Under the pieces are notes generated by a model that was not told the origin of the DNA, made no database searches, and was given only the letters and a program-made list of their open reading frames with translations. Made by a program: the position numbers and the translations under genes. Source: CAZJHX01 sp964545715 (GTDB lineage: Bacteria > Myxococcota_A > UBA9042 > GCA-2863065). Taken from it: 57,090 nucleotides of DNA. Positions 8,242 to 15,095 of this stretch are shown piece after piece (position 1 is the first letter of the stretch; every line of letters begins with the position of its first letter). The stretch covers positions 1 to 57,090 of the forward strand of contig CAZJHX010000063.1 in the NCBI GenBank assembly GCA_964545715.1, in the 5' to 3' direction.

Positions 8242-10380
8242 TTAAGGCTGGCAGGCGTCGCCAACGCCGTCGCCGTTGGCGTCTTTCTGGTCGGGGTTGT
8301 GGACCCAGTTGCAGTTGTCGATCACGTCCGGGACGCCGTCTTCGTCCTGGTCCGTCTCGCAGGGATCGCCGACGCCGTTGCCGTTGTCGTCGCTCTGGTC
8401 CGGGTTGGGCAGCCAGACGCAGTTGTCCTTGGCGTTGGTCACGCCGTCGCCGTCCATGTCGTTGTCGCAGGCGTCGCCCGTTCCGTCTTTGTCCTCGTCG
8501 ATCTGGTCGTTGTTCTGCACCAGCGGGCAGTTGTCGGTGGCGGTCGGGATCTTGTCGCCGTCCATGTCGCCCTCGCAGGCGTTGCCCTGGCCGTTGAAGT
8601 TGTTGTCCTGCTGACCTCCGTTCGGCACCAGGAAGCAGTTGTCGCAGTGGTCGCCTACGCCGTCGTCGTCGATGTCGCTCTGGTACGGGTTGGCCATCCA
8701 CACGCAGTTGTCCTTGGCGTCGTTGAAGCCGTCGCCATCCCAGTCGCTGCAGACGTCGCCCGCCTGGTCGCCGTTCCAGTTGGCCTGGTCGGGGTTGTAG
8801 ACGCCCGGGCAGTTATCGATCTGGTTGGGCACTGAGTCGTTGTCGTAGTCCGCCTCGCAGGCGTCGCCCACGCCGTTGTTGTTGCTGTCTTTCTGGTCGG
8901 GGTTATTCACGCCCGCGCAGTTGTCTTTTTTGTAGATGACAGCGGCGCCGTCCCAGTCATTGTCGCAGGCGTCGCCGTCGCCGTCGCCGTCGCTGTCCTT
9001 CTGGTCGGGATTGGCCACGCCCATGCAGTTGTCGATCTGGTTGTTGACGCCATCTCCGTCCCAGTCGCCCTGGCAGGCGTCGCCGCCGCCCTGGAAGTCG
9101 CTGTTCTGCTGCGAGGGGTTGTAGACCAGCACACAGTTGTCGCAGAAGTCGCCGATGCCGTCCTCGTCCCCGTCGCCCTGACTCGGGTTGCTCTGCCACT
9201 TGCAGTTGTCCGTGAGGTCGCCGACGCCGTCGCCGTCGATGTCGGAGCAGTGGTCGCCGATACCGTCAAAGTTCCAGTCCTGCTGCTGCGGGTTGTAGTC
9301 CTTGGGGCAGTTGTCCTGCTGGTCGGGGATGCCGTCCAGATCGCTGTCGATTTCACACGCGTCGCCCACGCCGTTGCCATCCGAGTCCTTCTGGTCCGCG
9401 TTGGGGATCCCCGGGCAGTTGTCGATCATGTCCATGACGCCGTCGCCGTCCGTGTCGGCCTCGCATTTGTCGCCCTGGCCGTCGCCGTCCGCGTCCGCCT
9501 GCTCCGGGTTGGCCACCAGCGGGCAGTTGTCCAGGTCGTCGCTGACGCCGTCGTTGTCGAAGTCGGCTTCGCACAGGTCGCCGATGCCGTCCTTGTCCGC
9601 GTCGACCTGGTCCTCGTTGGCCAGCAGCATGCAGTTGTCGCAGAAGTCCCCAAGACCGTCCTCGTCCTGGTCGTTTTGCCCCTCGTTGTGCAGCTGCGGG
9701 CAGTTGTCCGTCTCGTTGGGCACGCCGTCGCCGTCGTCGTCATCGGGCGTGATCGGGTACACCGAGCCGCCGGTGTCGTCGCCCGTGTCATCTCCCGTGC
9801 CGTCGCCGGTGTCGTCGCCCGTGTCGCCAGCCGTGTCATCGGGGACGTCCGTGGTGCCCCCGGTCGTGTCATCGCCGATCGTGTCGTCGCCGGTGTCCTG
9901 ATGGTCGCCGGTGTCGCCGTCGGTGGGCACGACCGTATCATCGCCACCCGTCGGATCCACGGTGCCGTCCGTCTCCCCACCCAGCAGCACGCACGCGTTC
10001 TTCTCGACATCACACGTGTACTTGTCCGGGCAGTCCGCGTCCTTCTCGCACTCGCCGGTCTGCGTGGGCGCGTTCTCCGTGCAGGCGCCTTTAATGCACA
10101 CCTCGCTGGCCTGGCAGTCGGCCGCCGACTTGCAGCCGTCATCCGCGCCGATGAAAACGCACACCGCTTTGCCGGTGTCGCATACATACAGTTCGGGACA
10201 CTCCGCGTCCTTCTGGCAGTCGCCGAACGAGTCCGGCGGCGCCGCGCAGACGTTGCCCAGGCACGCCTGACCGGCCGGGCAGTCTGTTGCCAGGTAGCAC
10301 GTGCTCGCACCGTTCTCAGCCGTGTCACCGCAGCCCATCGCCAGCGACAACCCCATCAAAATCACCATCCGCTTCAGCAT
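8242..10380 (-). CDS. Thrombospondin type-3 repeat lipoprotein (15 repeats)
   Basis: A 712-residue exported protein. The start is set at 10380 because AGGAGG sits 10 bases upstream, giving a clean lipoprotein signal (LSLAMGC); earlier in-frame starts have no ribosome site. Next come three Cys-rich repeats (DCPAGQACLGNVC, ECPELYVCDTGKAVC, DCPDKYTCDVEKNAC), a low-complexity Asp/Thr/Gly linker (DDTGDDTGDG type), and then 15 thrombospondin type-3 Ca2+-binding repeats (DxDGxxDxxDNCPxxxNxxQxD) running to the last residues (GDACQP). Such repeats bind Ca2+ and form a stiff stalk in known proteins; a Ca2+-stabilised surface stalk or adhesin is inferred. It ends with no further domain, which is unusual because these repeats more often link to an OmpA-like or other C-terminal domain. 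Confidence 0.92.
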   Translation of the reverse strand: MLKRMVILMGLSLAMGCGDTAENGASTCYLATDCPAGQACLGNVCAAPPDSFGDCQKDAECPELYVCDTGKAVCVFIGADDGCKSAADCQASEVCIKGACTENAPTQTGECEKDADCPDKYTCDVEKNACVLLGGETDGTVDPTGGDDTVVPTDGDTGDHQDTGDDTIGDDTTGGTTDVPDDTAGDTGDDTGDGTGDDTGDDTGGSVYPITPDDDDGDGVPNETDNCPQLHNEGQNDQDEDGLGDFCDNCMLLANEDQVDADKDGIGDLCEADFDNDGVSDDLDNCPLVANPEQADADGDGQGDKCEADTDGDGVMDMIDNCPGIPNADQKDSDGNGVGDACEIDSDLDGIPDQQDNCPKDYNPQQQDWNFDGIGDHCSDIDGDGVGDLTDNCKWQSNPSQGDGDEDGIGDFCDNCVLVYNPSQQNSDFQGGGDACQGDWDGDGVNNQIDNCMGVANPDQKDSDGDGDGDACDNDWDGAAVIYKKDNCAGVNNPDQKDSNNNGVGDACEADYDNDSVPNQIDNCPGVYNPDQANWNGDQAGDVCSDWDGDGFNDAKDNCVWMANPYQSDIDDDGVGDHCDNCFLVPNGGQQDNNFNGQGNACEGDMDGDKIPTATDNCPLVQNNDQIDEDKDGTGDACDNDMDGDGVTNAKDNCVWLPNPDQSDDNGNGVGDPCETDQDEDGVPDVIDNCNWVHNPDQKDANGDGVGDACQP

Positions 10381-10390
10381 GTGCGTCATC

Positions 10391-10396
10391 CCTCCT
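10391..10396 (-). promoter_or_regulatory. Ribosome binding site deciding the start of the thrombospondin-repeat gene
   Basis: AGGAGG on the minus strand lies 10 bases before the ATG at 10380 and only 1 base before an in-frame ATG at 10389. It therefore favours the 10380 start and a short lipoprotein signal. Confidence 0.6.
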
Positions 10397-10521
10397 GTAG
10401 CCGAGACGCCACCCGCCATCCTGAGCAAGAGGCGGGCCAATGTGCAAATCGGCTCACTGTATCACGGTCAGGGGCTCTATACGGTGGTGTCCGAGAACCG
10501 GACGATCGTTAGAAAGCTAAC

Positions 10522-10547
10522 GCAGTGTCACCGCCCGGTGACACTGC
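10522..10547. promoter_or_regulatory. Perfect 26-base palindrome over a putative promoter
   Basis: The arms GCAGTGTCACCG and CGGTGACACTGC are exact reverse complements separated by CC. On the plus strand TATCAT (10548-10553) follows directly and could be a -10 box; GTGTCA (10525-10530) sits 17 bases before it as a weak -35. Transcription would then begin at about the ATG at 10560, giving a very short or absent leader. The position over the putative promoter suggests a repressor or activator operator; the binding protein is unknown. Confidence 0.55.
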
Positions 10548-10559
10548 TATCATCGGCGG

Positions 10560-11246
10560 ATGCTCGGCGGCGACCTGACCTCATGTCCGGCCTGCGGCGG
10601 CGTCATCCGCCTGCAAGCCCAGATCTGCAAGCACTGCATGGTGCGCGTCGCGGAACACTCCACCCAGATCCGCTGGGAGGGGGACCTGGGCATCGTCCCA
10701 ACAGAAGCTGTCCTGACGTCCCACCGCTGCGGCTTGTGCGGCACCGATCGCTCCGTGCGCCCCATGAAGAAGGCCTTCGTCTGGTCCCCACCCTGGGTGG
10801 TGCTCGGCATTCTGGCCACCGTCGTCGGCCTTCTGCTGCTCTATTTCCTGACGCGCCGCGCGGGCCGCCTGACCCTGCCGGTCTGTGACGAGTGCCGGCG
10901 CGATTGGCGGCGCAGCCAGGTGATCAGCGGCGCCACAGTGCTCTTCGGCTTGTTCCTCTTCCCAATGCTCGGCGCGCTCATGGGCACGCTGGTCGGTGGC
11001 AACGAGACCGTGGCCCTGGGCGCCTTCGCCGGGCTCGCCGGGTGGGTCGCCGCGGTCGTCGTCGTGCAAAAGCGCGTCGTGGTCCCCAATCAGGTCCGGC
11101 CGCGCCGCATCGACCGCAAGCACATGTGGCTTGCTTTCCCGAGCATTGCGACCGCGCGCGACGTGTTCAGCGAGAACGAAACAGGAACGGGTAGCGCACC
11201 CGAACCGCCGCCCCCCCAAGAGGCGCCGGGAACCGCCACAACTTGA
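10560..11246 (+). CDS. Zinc-ribbon membrane protein, function unknown
   Basis: A 228-residue protein. The N-terminus has a zinc ribbon of two pairs (CPAC at 9-12 and CKHC at 23-26), then a second pair CGLC (about 57-60) and a later CDEC. Hydrophobic segments lie at about 77-97, 122-145 and 148-168, so it is a small integral membrane protein with metal-binding cytoplasmic parts. The ATG at 10560 is preceded by CGGCGG. The 3' end overlaps the end of the convergent TonB-like gene by 80 bases, which is long for this window; the last 25 residues are low-complexity Pro/Glu/Thr. I do not recognise a specific family. Confidence 0.75.
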   Translation: MLGGDLTSCPACGGVIRLQAQICKHCMVRVAEHSTQIRWEGDLGIVPTEAVLTSHRCGLCGTDRSVRPMKKAFVWSPPWVVLGILATVVGLLLLYFLTRRAGRLTLPVCDECRRDWRRSQVISGATVLFGLFLFPMLGALMGTLVGGNETVALGAFAGLAGWVAAVVVVQKRVVVPNQVRPRRIDRKHMWLAFPSIATARDVFSENETGTGSAPEPPPPQEAPGTATT

Positions 11247-12537
11247 CGCGCTGGGCCATGCACGCCTCCGCCACCGCGTGCCCCAGCGTCGACCTGCCGA
11301 TGCGCGACGACAGCACCGTGCCCGAAGGCCCGATCACAAACTGCAGCGTCACCTGCCCCGACAGGTCCGGCTGACGCTGCACCGCGCGCTTGTAGCACCG
11401 GGCGATGCCGCCGCGCTGCCGCTCCACGTACTTCTTGATGATCGAGCGCGGCAGCCCCTCCTCGCCGGAGATGCTCGGCGGCTTCGGCACGACCACCACG
11501 GGCACCTTCTCGGTAAACTGCGGCCGCCGTATACGCCGTTTGTCGGGCACGAGGTCGGGGATCGTGATCCGATCCGGCCCCACCGTCGGCCCAAGGTCGA
11601 GGTCCGGTCCACCGCCGCCTCCCAGCTCGACGGGAAAGCCCGACGGACGGTCGTCTCCGCCGTCACCGATGATCCGAATCCCAGGCGCGGGCCCGGCCGG
11701 ACCGCGCAGGTCAACGCCGATGATCGCCGCCAGTCGCGCCTGCGGCACCATCCGCTCCGACAGCCTCATGGGCCCCGCGATGGCCGGCGCGGGCTTTCGC
11801 GGCAGCGCCGAGCGCGGACTGAACTCGGGCTTGGGCGCCGCAACCAATTCCGTCTCGCGGCGGCTCAAGGTCACCGTGTCGGTCGGGGTCAGCTTGGCGT
11901 CGTTGGGGTCGGCCTCCTCCACCTCTTCCGGCGGCTCCTCCTCAGGGGGCGTCGTGTCCTTCAACAGCACACTCTCCACGCTCAACACGCGCGCCAGGTG
12001 GCTGTTGTTGTGCCGGCGGATCTGGATGGGATCGGACGGATGCCACATCACAAAGACCGCCAACAGCGCCAGGTGCGCCAGGAAGCTGGCCATGTACCAG
12101 GACAGCTCGCTGGCCCGATCACGCGAGAGCCCCTTGCCCGCCGGACGCGGCGGCAGGGTCGCGGCGCCAACCAGCACCGCATAATCCCCGAACTCCAGGC
12201 GGCACCGGGTCCCACAACGCAGCGGCAGCAGGTCCGCCTCCAGGGCGCCGTCGGTGCGCAGCGCGTCGACGGTACGGACCTCGGTCTCCTCCCGGACGGC
12301 CCCGCGCATGGCGTGGTGCGCCAGGTTCAGCGCCCACCCATCGTCGCGCGGCACCAGCAGTGGGTAGTCGCTGACGCCAGTGAGCTCGCGCGGCAGAAAG
12401 ATCCGGCACCCCGGCTGCTCGCCGATACGCACCGCCTCGCGGTAGCGCAGCACACGATTACGGGTAACCGTCTCCACCGTCAGGGGCGAACCCCCGCGCA
12501 GGAGCGCAAACTCAATTGTCCTGGGTTGTTGGGCCAT
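11167..12537 (-). CDS. TonB-like protein with AgmX/PglI-type C-terminal domain
   Basis: A 456-residue protein. Residues 1-130 look like a beta-rich cytoplasmic domain, possibly degenerate FHA (RIGEQPGCRIFLPREL). One membrane helix follows at about 147-166 (FLAHLALLAVFVMW), then a Pro/Glu-rich periplasmic stretch (TPPEEEPPEEVEEAD) and a Gly-rich region. Residues about 375-456 form the domain seen in AgmX/PglI and other gliding-motility proteins: IARCYKRAVQRQPDLSG, then GTVLSSRIGRSTLG, then ending in VRVRYPFLF. In Myxococcus such proteins link the inner membrane to envelope or motility machinery. The gene lies 54 bases after the VIT/vWA gene on the same strand, so the two are probably co-transcribed, and both end in the same sort of domain. 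Confidence 0.85.
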   Translation of the reverse strand: MAQQPRTIEFALLRGGSPLTVETVTRNRVLRYREAVRIGEQPGCRIFLPRELTGVSDYPLLVPRDDGWALNLAHHAMRGAVREETEVRTVDALRTDGALEADLLPLRCGTRCRLEFGDYAVLVGAATLPPRPAGKGLSRDRASELSWYMASFLAHLALLAVFVMWHPSDPIQIRRHNNSHLARVLSVESVLLKDTTPPEEEPPEEVEEADPNDAKLTPTDTVTLSRRETELVAAPKPEFSPRSALPRKPAPAIAGPMRLSERMVPQARLAAIIGVDLRGPAGPAPGIRIIGDGGDDRPSGFPVELGGGGGPDLDLGPTVGPDRITIPDLVPDKRRIRRPQFTEKVPVVVVPKPPSISGEEGLPRSIIKKYVERQRGGIARCYKRAVQRQPDLSGQVTLQFVIGPSGTVLSSRIGRSTLGHAVAEACMAQRVKLWRFPAPLGGAAVRVRYPFLFRSR

Positions 12538-12591
12538 GCGGTGATCGACACCGCGCGCCCACGGAAGTTCCCGGGGCGCGGGCCCTTTCGA

Positions 12592-14955
12592 TCAGAGGAT
12601 GAACGTCACGCGGGTGGTGCCGCTCGATTTGGGGAACCGAAGCTGCGACTGCGCGCCGCCGAGACACTTGCCGGCCGCAGCGGGGCGCCCGCCGATGATG
12701 CGCAGCAACGCGATGCTGCCGTCCGCCTTGACCCGCAGCTCCAGACGCATGGGCTTGGACGATCCGATGCAGCGACGCAGCCACGACTTCAGCTTGGGCA
12801 GCATCCGGCGGACCTGAGCCCGGCTGAGGGCGCCCCGAATGGTCAGCCCCTTTGAGTGCCAGGTGTATCGCGGCGACTTCTCGGCCGACTCCTCCGGCGC
12901 GTCAGCGGACGGCTCGGGCGCGGGTTGGGTCACGGGCATCGGCGCGCGTGCCGGGCGCGGCTTGTAGGACCGGGTGCGCATGGCCCCCATACCGCCCATA
13001 CCCCGGGTGCTGCTGCGCCCCGTGGCCACCTTGAAGCGACGCATCCGGCGGTTGCCCACCGCGCGCTCATCCACCCCCTTGGGCAGCGGCAGCGGCTGTT
13101 TGACCGTGGTCCCGTCACCGCCCTCGTTGCGCACCGCGCTGTCCACGGCGACAAAGCTGGTGTAGGCCGTCATCAGGTTGTACTTCAGGCCCAGCTCGGT
13201 GACCTCTTTGATACGGCTGTCGTGGCGGCGCAGCTTGTTCATGTCGGCCAGGCGCGTAATCCGGTTGCGCGCCCACAGATACTTCAGGGCGTCGTTGTTG
13301 GGGTCCTCGGGGGCGCTGGCCACGTCGATGGTCTTCTTGAAGCGACCCGCGCCCGTGATGCCGGTCACCTCGATCTTGCCGCGCGGGGCGCCGCGGTACT
13401 TGCCAAATACGACCACGGGACGCTCGGCGAAGAGGTCGGGCACGGACGCCGGCTCCACGTCGTACGCGTCAAAGCCGCGAAACTTCACCTGGATGTTGGT
13501 CAGCGCCGGGGACGCGATGTAGCGCTTGAACTTATCGGCCTTCTCGGTCGCGTCACGTGCGTTCAGCGCCACAAACGGCTCGCCCATGCCGACGCGGGCC
13601 ATGCCCTCGATGAGGAAGCGGTTGACGCTGGTGCCGATGCCGAACGTGAACATGTTGGCGTCGCCCGCGTGCTTGCGGATCAGGTCAAAGGCCTCGGCCT
13701 CCACCGAAACAAAGCCGTCCGTGATGACGACAAACGTGCGCGACATCTCCTCGGGCGCGGGCATCGCAAGCGCTTTGCGCAGCGCGGGCAGGATACGGGT
13801 GCCGCCGCCGCCGCTGACGCCGCCGACCACGTTGAGGGCCGCGTTCAGGTTTTGCCGGGTGGCCGGCACGCTCTGCTCAGCCAACATCCGTGAGCCGCCG
13901 GAGAACATCATGACGTTGAAGCGATCCTGCCCGCGCAGCCCCTCAAAGAGGTCGCTCAGCAGGGACTTGGCCGTGTTCAGCGGAAAGCCGTGCATCGAGC
14001 CCGAGACGTCCACGATAAAGATGTACTCGCGCGAGGGCACCTTGACGTCGTCCAACGCTTTGGGCGGCTGCACCATGGTCAGGAAAAACTTCTCGCCCCC
14101 GTCGTCGTCGGCGAAGAGCAGCAGCCCGGTGTCGATGGCCTCGCCGCGCAGGACGTAACGCAGCACGAAGTCGCTGTCGCCGGCCTTTTCACCGTCCGCG
14201 ATGTTGATGTCCGCGTGGCTGCCGCGGATGTCCGCGTCGATCTTGTGCGAGGGCGAGGACACGGCGCCCACGGGCACGCCGGCCGCCAGCTTCATGTTGA
14301 GGTCCCATGCATAGGGGATGGCGTCGCCCTTGCGCTGGTAGGGTGTCTTGGTGAACTTGTCGTGGGACCCGGCTGTCTTCGCGGTGGCCTCGGTGTAGCG
14401 CGGGCCGACGACGGCGGGGTACACAAACTCGTACTCGCCGTCCTTCTGCTCCAGCAGCTCCGTGTAGTCCATCTCCACCTTGATCACGTCGCCGGGCATG
14501 ATGTTGGCCACATTCATCTGAAACACGTTGGGCCGCTGCTGCTCCAGCAGGCTGGCGCTCTTGCCCGCCGCCTTGGCCGCCTCGTAGATCTTGCGGGCCG
14601 CATCACGCTTCTGGATCTCCGCCTCGATCACGCGCTTGCCGATGGTCATGCGCATGCCGAACACCGCGGCGCGCGTGCTGCCGGGGAAGACGTAGATCGC
14701 CTCCAGCGGGGTCTTGCCGTCGTTGCTGTAGGTCTGGGTGACCTTCACGCGGGCGATCACCCCGGAGACCTGCACGTCCGCGCGGGTGCTCTTCAACGGA
14801 AGGCCGTCCACACCGGGGGTGCCGCCACTGACCACAAAGTAGGGTGAGAGCGTTTTGTCGCCACCTTTGTCGCCGGGAGCGTGCGCGCCGGACGCCACCG
14901 GGATCAGCAGGATTACAGAGAGGAGAAGAGGGACGATCGATCGGCGTGTGTTCAT
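12592..14955 (-). CDS. VIT/vWA-domain secreted protein with C-terminal AgmX-like domain
   Basis: A 787-residue protein with a Sec signal peptide (MNTRRS... ending near ASGAHA). Residues about 35-190 are a VIT domain (inter-alpha-trypsin type: YSNDGKTPLEAIYVFPG, GDVIKVEMDY). Residues about 305-490 are a von Willebrand A domain with an intact MIDAS start DVSGSMHG, Thr in GGTRILPAL and Asp in VITDG. A Pro/Ala-rich linker follows (about 655-700). The last 75 residues (LKSWLRRCIGSS, RVKADGSIALLRIIGG, LRFPKSSGTTRVTFIL) follow the AgmX/PglI C-terminal pattern, with both Cys in place but shortened. Divalent-metal-dependent binding to a partner is expected from the family. It is divergent from the GT51 fusion gene at 15096. 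Confidence 0.88.
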   Translation of the reverse strand: MNTRRSIVPLLLSVILLIPVASGAHAPGDKGGDKTLSPYFVVSGGTPGVDGLPLKSTRADVQVSGVIARVKVTQTYSNDGKTPLEAIYVFPGSTRAAVFGMRMTIGKRVIEAEIQKRDAARKIYEAAKAAGKSASLLEQQRPNVFQMNVANIMPGDVIKVEMDYTELLEQKDGEYEFVYPAVVGPRYTEATAKTAGSHDKFTKTPYQRKGDAIPYAWDLNMKLAAGVPVGAVSSPSHKIDADIRGSHADINIADGEKAGDSDFVLRYVLRGEAIDTGLLLFADDDGGEKFFLTMVQPPKALDDVKVPSREYIFIVDVSGSMHGFPLNTAKSLLSDLFEGLRGQDRFNVMMFSGGSRMLAEQSVPATRQNLNAALNVVGGVSGGGGTRILPALRKALAMPAPEEMSRTFVVITDGFVSVEAEAFDLIRKHAGDANMFTFGIGTSVNRFLIEGMARVGMGEPFVALNARDATEKADKFKRYIASPALTNIQVKFRGFDAYDVEPASVPDLFAERPVVVFGKYRGAPRGKIEVTGITGAGRFKKTIDVASAPEDPNNDALKYLWARNRITRLADMNKLRRHDSRIKEVTELGLKYNLMTAYTSFVAVDSAVRNEGGDGTTVKQPLPLPKGVDERAVGNRRMRRFKVATGRSSTRGMGGMGAMRTRSYKPRPARAPMPVTQPAPEPSADAPEESAEKSPRYTWHSKGLTIRGALSRAQVRRMLPKLKSWLRRCIGSSKPMRLELRVKADGSIALLRIIGGRPAAAGKCLGGAQSQLRFPKSSGTTRVTFIL

Positions 14956-15048
14956 GCGCGGTCTAAACGCATGGGTGTGTCGATGGATCTAAAAACGTGT
15001 CAGCCCGTACACAAAGGTGCGCCCTGCCCGGACAGAAAACCCCGTGTT

Positions 15049-15054
15049 TACTAT
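15049..15054 (+). promoter_or_regulatory. Candidate -10 box for the AsmA-like/GT51 gene
   Basis: TACTAT in an AT-rich pocket (TTTACTATAGCTTA) of the 140-base divergent intergenic region, 42 bases before the ATG. CGGACA lies 15 bases upstream as a poor -35. Weak call, based on composition and position only. Confidence 0.3.
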
Positions 15055-15095
15055 AGCTTACAAAGCAGGCACAGCGATTGCTCCGAAGCAGGCGC

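Noticed and set aside
9250..10512. Open frame of 420 codons on the plus strand opposite the thrombospondin-repeat gene
   Set aside because: It has Val-rich repeats that mirror the antisense of the type-3 repeats; no independent features.
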